64,000 nucleotides of DNA from Brevibacterium permense (GCF_025506275.1 NZ_QYCP01000096.1:186001-250000); one strand, 5' to 3'. Positions 26,456 through 35,805 are shown, numbered from the stretch's first letter. Notes: generated from the sequence alone by a model not told the origin. Program-made: numbers and translations.

Positions 26456-28444
26456 TCACATGACCGATTTTCTCGTCTCTGGTGCGTTCGAGATCGACTC
26501 ATTCAGCGTCGCGAGAATTGACGCTGATCGTGACCGTGCTCTGTGGCCCTGGCCGTCCAGTTCTTGATCTTCTATCACAGTCAGAGCAGTAGTGGAGGGC
26601 AGGTTGATGAGTGTGGAAGCGATGGTATCCACACTGGTCGGGCCGTTGAAGAGAACGGTGTCAAAAGCCCGCAGCCGATTATTGATCCAGTCGCAGTGTT
26701 CGTCTGAACCGACGTACACGTGTCGAAGGTTTCGATGAGTCAGCTCTCTGAGGTTGAGATTCGCCTGCTCGAACTGCAGGTGAAGCCTCGGGGCCAGCTC
26801 GACGAACATCTCTTCGGTTTCCGAGGCATTCCGCCCGATGTGAACTCGCAGTCGAGTTGCCCTGACCAGCCGATCATATGTTCGCTGATTGCCGGTGAGG
26901 ATTGCAACGGAATGAGTTCGATTGACCAATTCGAGAGCTGGCAACCAATCGAGAAGCAAACCGATATCCTGCGGCCCCGCCATGGTCGACACAAGAATCT
27001 CAGATCTCCGTCGCTTCATTGCGGAGTCTCGGCTGTCGATCAGCTTCGATTCTCCCTGATACTGTGCGACGAGGTTGGCCATTCCATTCCCCGCGAATCT
27101 GATGCTTCGAGCCGCGAAAGTGACTCCGCGCATGGCGGCCCGTGCGGCCGGTTTCGGCGGTCGACCAACCTCCGGTGCAGCATTGGCTGAAACTGGGCAT
27201 CCTGAGTTCGAGGGATTCTGCCGCATCTCTACAGCCTGATCGCGTTCGCTGATGACCTGCTCGATTGCAGACGCGAATCTCGAAAGGGATGCTCCCTTTG
27301 TGCGGTCCCCGTAGTAGTAGTCTGCCCATCGAGCGAGTTTCTCTCGTTCCATCGCATCGTCGAGCAGGTTGCTTACTATTTGGTTGCAACGATCAGCGTC
27401 ACTGGCAGTCAGGAGGCGGGTCTTGGCTATGAATCCTTCGGTGGGCATGACCGCTTCGGGCTCGGTGGGCTGAGTGACGAGGAGGGGTTTTGCGGTGGTG
27501 AGCCAATCGTATGCAACGGCTGAGATGTCAGTGATCATAAGGTCGGCAAATTCGAGTTGCCAGCCGAACGCCGAGGTGTCGATCAGGTGGGCGTCCTCGT
27601 TGGCTTCGTTGGCATCGTGGAGCAGATCCCTGATCTTTTCGTCTGCTTCCGCGAAGTCTGTATCCAGTACTCCGGTTCGAGGATGAGGCCGGTAGATTAC
27701 ACGGAACCGACTGTCAGACAGCAACCGTGAAACGATGGTCACTCCGTGCGACGCGACCGATCCGTACCGCATCGTCCGCCTTCCGCCTTCCCACGTGGGT
27801 GCATAGAGCACAGTGATCCGGTCCGATTGCGCTTTCAACGGCGATTCGTGCCGAATGTCGATCTGCGGTCGTCCGATCGCCAGAGTTCTCGCGTCGACAT
27901 CATAGTTGCGTACATGCTTTCGAAGTCTGTCTCGGGAGGCTTCCCCTGCAACGAAGAAATAGTTGAAGACCTTTACCCAATTCGACGCCATATAGATCTT
28001 GTCGGACTCGCCGTGACTGATGAAGACATGTTCTGCCGAGGTGATTCCCAAGATTCGGTAGTTGGCGTAGTTCTGATTCGGGTAGAGGATGATCTTCGGT
28101 CGGAGATCCTGTTCGACCTCTCGCAGATCGGTATAACTCGGCGTGAGTACGACTTTGAGGTCGGTTTCCCGGGCTACGAGCTCTGCGGTCGAAGGCTGGT
28201 AGCAGAGAATAGCCACTCTGTGGGTTCGTGCAAGGTACTCCAATGGGCCGTACCACTGTCTGATCTGGTAGATGTTGACAGGTTCGCCGGGAAAGTTGAC
28301 CAGTACATCGACAGATGCCCCCGGGGCGGGTCTGAATTCCGGCATGGCCCGCAGCCGTGTTCGGTGACGAACAGTATTTGCGGACGTGCGCATCTTCCGC
28401 GCGATTCTGCTGGCAAGCGCAAGTGTCTCAGAGACGTGCATCAT
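26456..28444 (-). CDS. CDP-glycerol glycerophosphotransferase family protein with half-duplicated C-terminus
   Basis: About 662 residues. Residues 45-405 form a complete family domain: FISHGESDKIYMASN (142-156), LYAPTWEGG (214-222), YRPHPRTG (252-259) and ITDISAVAYDW (305-315). After a Pro/Ala-rich linker, residues 480-615 repeat only the N-terminal half of that domain: DIGLLLDWLPALELVNRTHS aligns with NIYQIRQWYGPLEYLARTHR. The HGES site is replaced by VGSDEH and no second donor-binding half follows. The extra half-domain probably has a binding or structural role. Starts at 28444, 28441 and a TTG at 28447 are all possible; none has a close ribosome binding site. It is divergent from the regulator at 28661. 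Confidence 0.8.
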   Translation of the reverse strand: MMHVSETLALASRIARKMRTSANTVRHRTRLRAMPEFRPAPGASVDVLVNFPGEPVNIYQIRQWYGPLEYLARTHRVAILCYQPSTAELVARETDLKVVLTPSYTDLREVEQDLRPKIILYPNQNYANYRILGITSAEHVFISHGESDKIYMASNWVKVFNYFFVAGEASRDRLRKHVRNYDVDARTLAIGRPQIDIRHESPLKAQSDRITVLYAPTWEGGRRTMRYGSVASHGVTIVSRLLSDSRFRVIYRPHPRTGVLDTDFAEADEKIRDLLHDANEANEDAHLIDTSAFGWQLEFADLMITDISAVAYDWLTTAKPLLVTQPTEPEAVMPTEGFIAKTRLLTASDADRCNQIVSNLLDDAMEREKLARWADYYYGDRTKGASLSRFASAIEQVISERDQAVEMRQNPSNSGCPVSANAAPEVGRPPKPAARAAMRGVTFAARSIRFAGNGMANLVAQYQGESKLIDSRDSAMKRRRSEILVSTMAGPQDIGLLLDWLPALELVNRTHSVAILTGNQRTYDRLVRATRLRVHIGRNASETEEMFVELAPRLHLQFEQANLNLRELTHRNLRHVYVGSDEHCDWINNRLRAFDTVLFNGPTSVDTIASTLINLPSTTALTVIEDQELDGQGHRARSRSASILATLNESISNAPETRKSVM

Positions 28445-28660
28445 CAATGTTTACCGAAATTTCCCTTGCAATTCAGACAGCCCAAACGTCAAGTGTAGCG
28501 ACTGTGAAGGTGAGTGGGCGGGTGCTGTCGGAAATTCGCAGACGATCTGGCCGATTCTGTTCGCGGGTTGCCTGAGGCGAGGCGCGCGAATCAACACTGC
28601 AAACTACCTAAAACCCCAGTAAGTCTTGCCAAAATCGCAACTTGTGTGCAGACTGTATGG

Positions 28661-29704
28661 GTGGTCACGACGAGCGAAGGCGCCCAGAGCGCACCGGAAT
28701 CACTGGTCAGCCGTGTCCGCATCGCTATCAAAGACGCGAGGATCAACCACAGCGAGGTTGCCCGACGCATCGGCCTCGACGCGAGCAAACTGTCAAAATC
28801 CCTCGCCGGAGTGCGGAAATTCCGGGTCGAGGAGATCTCTCACATCGCCGAACTCACCGGGGTCACCACGGATTGGCTGACGACCGGGCGAACGGCACGG
28901 CCGCCTCGGCGAACAATGGTCGCCGACGTTCCTCCCGCACTCAGCGAATCACCCGCCGACGATTCCGCAGATGACCTCGCGGGTGATGCACGAATGGAGC
29001 AGGCCGACGGAGGAGCGGCCCTCGGGCCGGACTCCGAACAGGACTGGATGTCGAAAGGCACCCGCAATCGGCTGAAGATCATCGCCGCTGCCTGGCGACT
29101 CTACGCCGACCTCGGCATCGACAAGGTCCGCACCGAGGATGTCGCGGACTCGGCCGGAGTGTCCTCCTCGACGGTGAACTACCATTTCCGGACGAAAGAC
29201 CAGCTGCTGCAGTCAGCCCTGCGCTATTCGCTCGACGTCATCGCCGAGACCCGCCACCTCAACGACTCCGCCGATCCCGTCGGCGTGCTCCGTCACTTCG
29301 CCCGCATCCATGCCGGAGTCGACCGGAAGATTCGGAGAGTGTGGTCGATCTGGCTCCAGTGCTGGGCCCGTGCCGCCACCGACGAAAGCGCCCGAGAGAA
29401 CCTCACCGCCGTCTACGGCGAATGGATGGACATGATCACCACGGTCATCGACGGCGGTCAGAGAGCCGGAATGATCAGGACCGGCGACACCGCGCTCATG
29501 GTCAAATCCCTGTCGATCTTCATCGACGGCCTGGGCGTGGCCCGCACCACCGAACACATGCCCATCACGGACGACGAGGCGCTGGCCATGCTCGAAAACT
29601 ATCTGAACGCTCACATCCTCAACAGTGACGCGTTCACCGACGACACCCGAACCCCGAAGTCAGACCGGGCCGCCGCAGTCGGTCGGCCCGAACCGACGTC
29701 TTAG
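28661..29704 (+). CDS. XRE-TetR fusion transcriptional regulator
   Basis: A 347-residue protein when started at the GTG at 28661. Residues about 14-65 form an XRE/Cro-type helix-turn-helix: SRVRIAIKDARINHSEVARR, LDASKLSKSLAG, then ISHIAELTGVTTDWLTTG. A Pro/Asp/Ala-rich linker of about 60 residues follows. From about residue 135 a complete TetR N-terminal domain appears (IIAAAWRLYADLGIDKVRT, then VADSAGVSSSTVNYHFRTKDQLL) with a helical ligand-binding domain. Each domain type normally stands alone as a regulator. The gene ends 11 bases before the ABC importer genes, so it likely controls them. The GTG start is inferred from where similarity begins; no strong ribosome binding site is visible. 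Confidence 0.82.
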   Translation: MVTTSEGAQSAPESLVSRVRIAIKDARINHSEVARRIGLDASKLSKSLAGVRKFRVEEISHIAELTGVTTDWLTTGRTARPPRRTMVADVPPALSESPADDSADDLAGDARMEQADGGAALGPDSEQDWMSKGTRNRLKIIAAAWRLYADLGIDKVRTEDVADSAGVSSSTVNYHFRTKDQLLQSALRYSLDVIAETRHLNDSADPVGVLRHFARIHAGVDRKIRRVWSIWLQCWARAATDESARENLTAVYGEWMDMITTVIDGGQRAGMIRTGDTALMVKSLSIFIDGLGVARTTEHMPITDDEALAMLENYLNAHILNSDAFTDDTRTPKSDRAAAVGRPEPTS

Positions 29705-29715
29705 GAAGAAGGCAC

Positions 29716-31263
29716 ATGAGAACACCGAACCGAAGACAAGCGCTGGGCGCAGGCCTTGCCGTGGCCGGCGTCGCGGGGTTGAGCGCCTGCGGCGGCGCGG
29801 AAGTCAGCGCCGCCGACGCCGGAGACCCTGTCAAGGGCGGAACCCTGCGCGTCGGTGTCACCGGAGGCAACTCCGCGGACACCGTCGACGCCCACATCCC
29901 CGTCAACAACGGCGATGTCTGCCGTGCCGTCAATCTCTACAACGCCCTCTACGGTTGGGACGACGACTCCCAAGTTGTACCGCTGCTGGCCGAATCGATC
30001 GAAGCCAACTCCGACTCCACCGTGTGGACATGCACGCTGAAGGAGGGCATCAAGTTCTCCGATGGCAAACCGATCACCTCCGAAGACGTCGTCTTCACCT
30101 TCGAGCGGATCAACGACCCCGACGACCCGAAGACCGCGGCAGCGAACTTCTCCATGCTCGAGAAAGTCGTCGCCAAGGACGATCGCACCGTCGAATTCCG
30201 CCTGAACGAACCCAACGGCCTGTTCAAGGACGCCGTCGCCGAATACACCGCCGCCATCGTCCCCGTCGGCTACGACCCGGAGAACCCGGTGTGCTCGGGA
30301 CCATTCAAACTCAAATCCTTCACCGCCGCCCAGTCGACCGTGCTCGTGCCCAACGAGCACTACTTCGACTTCGACAAGATGTACCTCGACGAGGTGGAGG
30401 TGCTGAACTTCAACGACGACGACGCCCTCATCAACGCCCTCCTGTCCACCCAGGTCGATGCGATCGCCGGCATCCCGCTGGCCCTCGTCGAAGTCATCGC
30501 CGCCGATGAGCGCATGTCCATCCTCAACTCGAAGACCGGCATGTGGCTGCCCTTCACCATGCGAGTGGACAAGAAGCCCTTCGACGACGTCAAGGTTCGA
30601 CAGGCCTTCCGGCTCGTCGTCGACCGCGAACAGATGATCGAACAGGTGCTCTCCGGCTACGGAACCCTGGGCAACGACATGTTCGGACCCTTAAGCGAGA
30701 ACTACCCGAAGTTCCCGCAGCGTAAGCAGGACCTGGACAAAGCGAAGAAGCTCCTCGCCGAGGCGGGTTATCCCGACGGACTCGACGTCGAACTCGTCAC
30801 CGCTCCCATCCAATCCGGAGCCGTTGAGGCCGCCCAAGTCTTCGCCCAGCAAGCCGCCGATGCCGGGATCCGGGTCAAGATCCGCAAAGTCGATGCCACC
30901 ACGTTCTTCGGCGACGGCTACCTCAAATGGGATTTCGCCCAGGACTTCTGGTACACCCGCGACTTCATGCCGCAGGTCATCTCCTGCGCCCTGTCCGAAT
31001 CGCCCTTCAACGAAACCCATTGGGACGAACCGAAGTTCAACAAGGTCTTCGACAAGGCCCGTGCCATTCCGGAGGCTGAGAAGCGACGGGACCTTGAACA
31101 CGAGCTGCAGAAGATGCTCTACGACGACGGCGGATACATCGTGTGGGGTTTCGCCAACCAGGTCGACGCCTTCCAGAAATACGTCGGAGGGCTCGTCCCC
31201 AACTCCACGGGACGTCCGCTGAGCGGTTGGAGATTCGACCGCGTATGGATCGGAGAGGTCTGA
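29716..31263 (+). CDS. peptide/opine-type ABC transporter substrate-binding lipoprotein
   Basis: A 515-residue family 5 solute-binding protein. The N-terminus has a twin-arginine-like start (RTPNRRQALGAGLA) and a lipobox, GLSAC, so it should be exported and lipid-anchored. The family core is visible: VKGGTLRVGV, LYNALYGWD, PLLAESIEANSDSTVWTCTL, GIKFSDGKPITSEDVVFTFE, DDVKVRQAFRLVVDREQMI and AKKLLAEAGYPDG. AGGAAGAAGG lies just before the ATG. It starts the cluster with two permeases and a fused ATPase, forming a complete importer. The substrate could be oligopeptides, nickel, opines or other small molecules; sequence alone does not decide. Confidence 0.92.
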   Translation: MRTPNRRQALGAGLAVAGVAGLSACGGAEVSAADAGDPVKGGTLRVGVTGGNSADTVDAHIPVNNGDVCRAVNLYNALYGWDDDSQVVPLLAESIEANSDSTVWTCTLKEGIKFSDGKPITSEDVVFTFERINDPDDPKTAAANFSMLEKVVAKDDRTVEFRLNEPNGLFKDAVAEYTAAIVPVGYDPENPVCSGPFKLKSFTAAQSTVLVPNEHYFDFDKMYLDEVEVLNFNDDDALINALLSTQVDAIAGIPLALVEVIAADERMSILNSKTGMWLPFTMRVDKKPFDDVKVRQAFRLVVDREQMIEQVLSGYGTLGNDMFGPLSENYPKFPQRKQDLDKAKKLLAEAGYPDGLDVELVTAPIQSGAVEAAQVFAQQAADAGIRVKIRKVDATTFFGDGYLKWDFAQDFWYTRDFMPQVISCALSESPFNETHWDEPKFNKVFDKARAIPEAEKRRDLEHELQKMLYDDGGYIVWGFANQVDAFQKYVGGLVPNSTGRPLSGWRFDRVWIGEV

Positions 31264-31264
31264 C

Positions 31265-32218
31265 ATGTTCGGAAAAGTCATCGGTAAGCGGCTGCTCTTC
31301 TCCGCGTTCATCCTCATCGCAGTCTCACTGCTCGTCTTCGGCGCTACCCTGCTGCTGCCCGGCGATGCCGCCCGGGCGATCCTCGGCCAACAGGCCACCC
31401 CGGAACGCATTGCGGCCCTGAACGAACAGCTGGGACTCGATCAACCCGCCTGGCAGCGGTACTTCACCTGGCTGGGAGGACTCTTCGTCGGAGACTTCGG
31501 AACCTCCTCGGCGACAGGAGGATCGGTCGGCGCGCTCCTCGGCGATCGGATCGGGGCCTCGTTCATCCTCATGGGACTGGCCGCGCTCATCTCCGTGCCG
31601 CTGGGCATAGGACTCGGCGTCTACCAGGCGCTGCACCGCGGGAAGCGCCGTGACCAGGCGATGACCGGCTTAAGCCTCGTGCTGGCGGCCATGCCCGAGT
31701 TCGTCATCGGCATCGGCCTCATCGCCATCTTCGCCACTTCGGTGTTCCAGATCCTGCCGGCCGTCACCCTGGCCCCGCCGGGAGAGCCCGTGTGGAACCG
31801 CCCCGAACAGCTCATCCTGCCGACCCTGACACTCATCCTCGTCGTCACTCCGTACATCGTGCGGATGATGCGGGCGACGATGATCGAAGTCCTCGACTCC
31901 GGGTTCGTCGAGATGGCCAGGCTCAAGGGTGTCCCGGAGAAGCGCGTGATCATGCGTCATGCTGTGCCTCACGCACTCGGACCGGTCGCTCAGGTCGTCG
32001 CGATCCAGTTGGCCTGGTTGGCCGGCGGCGTGGTCGTCGTCGAGTTCCTGTTCCGCTACCCGGGACTCGGCCAAGCCCTCATCGACGCGGTGACCTACCG
32101 TGACGTGCAGGTCGTCCAGGCGATCTCCATGCTCGTCGCCGCTGTCTACGTCGTGGTGAATCTGGCGGCTGACGTCGTCGGCATCCTCACCAACCCGAAA
32201 CTCAGGAGCGCAGCATGA
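31265..32218 (+). CDS. ABC transporter permease, DppB/OppB type
   Basis: A 317-residue permease with six membrane helices. The N-terminus is typical of the OppB/DppB subfamily: KRLLFSAFILIAVSLLVFGAT, LPGDAARAILGQQATPERI, then LGLDQPAWQRYFTWLGGL. The EAA loop that contacts the ATPase reads EMARLKGVPEKRVIMRHAVPHAL. It begins two bases after the binding-protein stop, and its own stop overlaps the next start (ATGA), so the genes are co-translated. It forms the membrane channel with the following permease. Confidence 0.92.
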   Translation: MFGKVIGKRLLFSAFILIAVSLLVFGATLLLPGDAARAILGQQATPERIAALNEQLGLDQPAWQRYFTWLGGLFVGDFGTSSATGGSVGALLGDRIGASFILMGLAALISVPLGIGLGVYQALHRGKRRDQAMTGLSLVLAAMPEFVIGIGLIAIFATSVFQILPAVTLAPPGEPVWNRPEQLILPTLTLILVVTPYIVRMMRATMIEVLDSGFVEMARLKGVPEKRVIMRHAVPHALGPVAQVVAIQLAWLAGGVVVVEFLFRYPGLGQALIDAVTYRDVQVVQAISMLVAAVYVVVNLAADVVGILTNPKLRSAA

Positions 32219-33132
32219 GCACTGACGCCAACAGCCTTGATGACCTCAAGTCCGCGGCCACGGACGCCGCCGAGGTGCCCAAGGAATCCGCCACCACCTA
32301 TGTTCCCTTCTACAAGCGGGTCCTGGCCCAGAAGCAGGGCAAGATCGGCCTGATCATCACCGTGGTCGTCGTCGCGCTTGCCCTGTGCGGACCGCTGCTG
32401 CTGCCCTGGGCGACCGGCAACACTGCCACCGAATTCGTCACAAAACCGTTCAGCCCCTACGGTCTGTTCGGTTCGGACAACCTCGGCCGCGATGTGCTCT
32501 CCCGGTTCCTCGCCGGCGGTGTGACGCTCATCGTCTACGGCGTGCTCGCCACGGCGCTCGGCATGATCGTCGGTGCGATCATCGGCATGCTCGCCGCCTA
32601 CGTCGGCGGAACCTTCGACGCAGTGATCATGCGGCTCAACGACGTCATCCTCGCCATCCCGCAGCTCGTGTTCGCCCTCCTGGCGATCACCGTGCTCGGA
32701 CCGCAAGGGTGGGTGCTCGTGACCGTCATCGGCCTCACCCATGCCCCACGCATCGCCCGCGTCGCGAGGTCCGCGACCCTGGGCGTCATCACCGAGGACT
32801 ACATCAAGGCCGCTGAGATGTATGCGATGCCCAGGTGGAAGGTACTCATCCGTGAGCTGCTGCCCAATATCACCGGGCCGCTGAGCGTGGAGGCGGGCCT
32901 GCGCCTGACCTACTCGATCGGCTACATCGCGTCGCTGTCGTTCCTCGGACTCGGTCTCCAGCCGCCCGCGGCTGACTGGGGCCTGATGATCAACGAGAAC
33001 CGCATCGCCTTGTCCATCCAGCCCTGGGGTGTCCTGCTGCCGGTCGTCGCGATCGCACTGCTGACCATCGGCACAAACCTGCTCGCGGACTCCTTTGCCC
33101 GAGCCACCGCATCAACATCCGTGGAGGCATGA
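32215..33132 (+). CDS. ABC transporter permease, DppC/OppC type
   Basis: A 305-residue permease. After a cytoplasmic N-terminal stretch it has the OppC/DppC signature PYGLFGSDNLGRDVLSRFLAG and six membrane helices. The EAA loop is YIKAAEMYAMPRWKVLIRELL followed by PN. The end of the protein includes SFLGLGLQPPAADWGLMI, conserved in this subfamily. It overlaps both the upstream permease and the downstream ATPase gene by a few bases, consistent with one transcript. Confidence 0.92.
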   Translation: MSTDANSLDDLKSAATDAAEVPKESATTYVPFYKRVLAQKQGKIGLIITVVVVALALCGPLLLPWATGNTATEFVTKPFSPYGLFGSDNLGRDVLSRFLAGGVTLIVYGVLATALGMIVGAIIGMLAAYVGGTFDAVIMRLNDVILAIPQLVFALLAITVLGPQGWVLVTVIGLTHAPRIARVARSATLGVITEDYIKAAEMYAMPRWKVLIRELLPNITGPLSVEAGLRLTYSIGYIASLSFLGLGLQPPAADWGLMINENRIALSIQPWGVLLPVVAIALLTIGTNLLADSFARATASTSVEA

Positions 33133-34931
33133 TGAGCCCGAAGACACAGACCGTTCGCCATGATGATGCGAACGAACCGAACGAGAAGATCGTCCTGCGC
33201 GTAAGCGACCTGCGTGTGCTGACGAACGCCGGGGACGAGATCCTCCACGGAGTCGACTTCGCCCTGGCCCGAGGAGAGATCCTCGGGCTCGTCGGCGAAT
33301 CCGGATCCGGTAAGACGACGGCAGGATTGGCCTGCATGGGGCACTTCCGGGAGGGCCTGAAGTTCGGGTCCGGATCCGTGAGCATCTGGCCGCGCGGGGA
33401 TGCCACCCACCTTGAAGTCGGCGACCTCGACGAGGTGGCCCTGCGCGATCTGCGCGGATCCCGGATCGCGTACATCCCCCAGGACCCCGCGCTCTCGCTC
33501 AACCCGGCTATGCGTGTGGGCGAGCAGATCCGGGAGGTCCTCGACATCCACGGTTTCGGCTCCTCGGAGAAGGAACGGGCCGATCGCGTCGCCGAGGTGC
33601 TCGTCGACGTCGGCTTACCCGGGGATAAAACGTATCAGAAACGCTGGCCGCACCAGCTGTCCGGTGGTCAGCAGCAGCGCATCGGCATTGCCATGGCCTT
33701 CGCCATGTACCCCGATGTGCTCATCCTCGATGAACCGACGACCGGCCTGGACGTGTCCACGCAGTCGGTCGTGCTCGACACTATCCGGCAGATGACGGTG
33801 GCGAACAACGTCGCCGGTCTCTACATCACCCACGACCTTGCGGTGATCAAAGACATCTCCGATCGGGTGGCCGTGATGCTGCGCGGCGACCTCGTCGAAG
33901 AGGGGCCGGTGTCGGCAGTGCTCGAACGTCCGCAGCATGAGTACACGAAGATGCTCATGGCCGCCGTGCCCGATCTTGCCGGACGGAAGACGATCGGTGA
34001 CGGGGCCGCGGAGGCGAAAGCCGTTGCCGAGGCCGATGAGAAGACACATATCCTCGTGTCGGCGGGGGAGAAGCCCGGCGACTCGAAATCGGATCGGTCC
34101 GATGCTGACGGGGCGGCCGCCTCGGCGGTTGATTCTGATGTCTCCGCTGTGGAGGGGAAGGGCAAGTCTGCCTCGGAGAATGCGCCTCTGCTCGAGGTCA
34201 AGGACGTGGAGCTCGCCTACGGGAAGGCGCAGATCCTCGATGGGATCAACCTGACCCTGGAGCCGGGGGAGTGCACCATGCTGCTCGGCGAATCCGGGTC
34301 GGGCAAGACGACGCTGTCACAGTGCGTGGCCGGGCTCAACGACGACTACAAGGGCTCGGTGAAGCTGCGTGGAACGGAGCTGGCACGGTCGACGCGCAAA
34401 CGCACGAACGAACAGCGCGTGGGCATCCAGTACGTGTTCCAATCGCCGTTCTCATCGCTCAACCCGCGGCGGTCCATCGGCCAGTCGCTGACGGTGCCGC
34501 TGGAGATGAGCGGTCAGGGAACGGCCGCAAGCCGGAAAGCCACCGTCGAGGAGGCGCTGGATTCCGTGCGGCTGGGCCGGACGTTCTACCACCGTCGCCC
34601 GGGTGACCTCTCCGGCGGTGAGCGGCAGAGGGCTGCGATCGCGCGTGCGCTGGTCAACGCGCCGTCCGTGATGGTCTGTGATGAGATCACCTCGGCGCTC
34701 GACGTCAGCGTGCAGGCATCGATCGTCGCCCTGCTGCGCACCCTGCGAGAGGAGCGGCAGCTGGCGATGCTCTTCGTCACGCACAATATCGCGCTCTCCA
34801 GGCACATCGCGGACAATCTTGCCGTGCTCAACAAGGGCAAGATCGTCGACTACGGTCTGACCGCGCAGGTGCTCGAGAACCCGTCGCACGAGTACACGCG
34901 GGCGCTCATCGCCGACGTGCCGAAGTTCTGA
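33132..34931 (+). CDS. ABC transporter ATPase with two fused nucleotide-binding domains (DppD-DppF type)
   Basis: About 599 residues. The first ATPase domain has Walker A GESGSGKTT, signature LSGGQQQR, and Walker B VLILDEPTTGLD. Residues about 290-350 are a low-complexity linker rich in Ala, Asp, Glu and Ser. The second ATPase domain has GESGSGKTT, LSGGERQR and VMVCDEITSALD, where the usual Pro of DEPTS is Ile. Most oligopeptide importers use two separate ATPase genes; here they are joined. It should power the preceding permease pair. GGAGG at 33123-33127 favours the ATG at 33132 over the one at 33129. It is the last gene of the importer operon. Confidence 0.9.
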   Translation: MSPKTQTVRHDDANEPNEKIVLRVSDLRVLTNAGDEILHGVDFALARGEILGLVGESGSGKTTAGLACMGHFREGLKFGSGSVSIWPRGDATHLEVGDLDEVALRDLRGSRIAYIPQDPALSLNPAMRVGEQIREVLDIHGFGSSEKERADRVAEVLVDVGLPGDKTYQKRWPHQLSGGQQQRIGIAMAFAMYPDVLILDEPTTGLDVSTQSVVLDTIRQMTVANNVAGLYITHDLAVIKDISDRVAVMLRGDLVEEGPVSAVLERPQHEYTKMLMAAVPDLAGRKTIGDGAAEAKAVAEADEKTHILVSAGEKPGDSKSDRSDADGAAASAVDSDVSAVEGKGKSASENAPLLEVKDVELAYGKAQILDGINLTLEPGECTMLLGESGSGKTTLSQCVAGLNDDYKGSVKLRGTELARSTRKRTNEQRVGIQYVFQSPFSSLNPRRSIGQSLTVPLEMSGQGTAASRKATVEEALDSVRLGRTFYHRRPGDLSGGERQRAAIARALVNAPSVMVCDEITSALDVSVQASIVALLRTLREERQLAMLFVTHNIALSRHIADNLAVLNKGKIVDYGLTAQVLENPSHEYTRALIADVPKF

Positions 34932-34987
34932 GGTCGGCTATCCGGTAGGGTAACGGTCACTTCGAGCAGGGATCGCCGAAGTGTGGG

Positions 34988-35713
34988 TCACCTTGAGCGG
35001 GAGTTCTTGACCGCACCCGCCAGGTCGGCGGAGAGCTCTTCGCGGGTGAGGTGGGTGAGCCGGCTGACCGCCCTGATGAGCCCGTCGGATCCGAGGTATC
35101 CGACGGATCGGGCAGCGGAGGCAATTGTGGATCCCGCGCGGATTCTGCAAAGGGCCAGGTTGAGTCGCTTCCGCGTCCTCCATTGCACGAAAGACATGCC
35201 CAGGTCGTCTTTGACGATTCGTTCGACGTGCCGTTTGCTCATCGAATGGCGCTCGGCGACAGCGGTCAGCGGCACTATCAGGCTCATGGGATCGTCCACG
35301 ATCGCTTGCACTGCGCGGTGCTGCGGAACCGGTAAGGGGAAGTCATCGACGGTGAACGCGCTCAGCTTTGCGTCGAGGGCTTCCCTGAGTGGTCGGCGCT
35401 CGGCCTCGCTGTTCGGAGACGAGGCGAGGATGAGCAGTGCGGTTTCGCGGAGGGCCATCGACCGGCGGATATGGAGGAACCCCTCGGGCGGTTCCGTCCT
35501 CGGTGACAGTCGCGGGCCGAGCATGATGGAATCCGCTTTGGCCTTGACCGAATGGTCGACGCGCGAACCCAACCACAGGCTGGACTCCGAGGCGAGGCTG
35601 AGATGCGTCGGCACGAACCCGCGCCCGCGCAGATGGACGTCTACGCAGCCGCTGATGACATGAATGAGCAACGGATACGAATGGCTGTGCCAATCATGCC
35701 CGGTGAGGAGCAC
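34988..35713 (-). CDS. AraC family transcriptional regulator
   Basis: A 241-residue protein. The N-terminal part resembles a small cupin sensor (HDWHSHSYPLLIHVISG and LASESSLWLGSRVDHSV). The C-terminal 100 residues are an AraC-type double helix-turn-helix: LTAVAERHSMSKRHVERIVKDDLG, then FVQWRTRKRLNLALCRIRAG and SIASAARSVGYLGS-like sequence. It is divergent from the siderophore-binding protein gene, so it may regulate iron uptake. The frame stays open upstream of the GTG at 35713 for about 40 codons without another start codon. Confidence 0.85.
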   Translation of the reverse strand: MLLTGHDWHSHSYPLLIHVISGCVDVHLRGRGFVPTHLSLASESSLWLGSRVDHSVKAKADSIMLGPRLSPRTEPPEGFLHIRRSMALRETALLILASSPNSEAERRPLREALDAKLSAFTVDDFPLPVPQHRAVQAIVDDPMSLIVPLTAVAERHSMSKRHVERIVKDDLGMSFVQWRTRKRLNLALCRIRAGSTIASAARSVGYLGSDGLIRAVSRLTHLTREELSADLAGAVKNSRSR

Positions 35714-35805
35714 CGGTCGTTCTGTCTCGCTGTCGCCTGGTCGCAGACGGGTGTGTCGTGTTGGTCGGGTGATGATGTCGCCTTTGTCGTGGTTGAGCCG
35801 AGAAG

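Noticed and set aside
2693..28444. The wall-polymer locus as a genomic island with mobile-element borders.
   Set aside because: No integrase, transposase, tRNA end or flanking direct repeat was found, and GC content drops only modestly; the edges show gene decay but no mobility signal.
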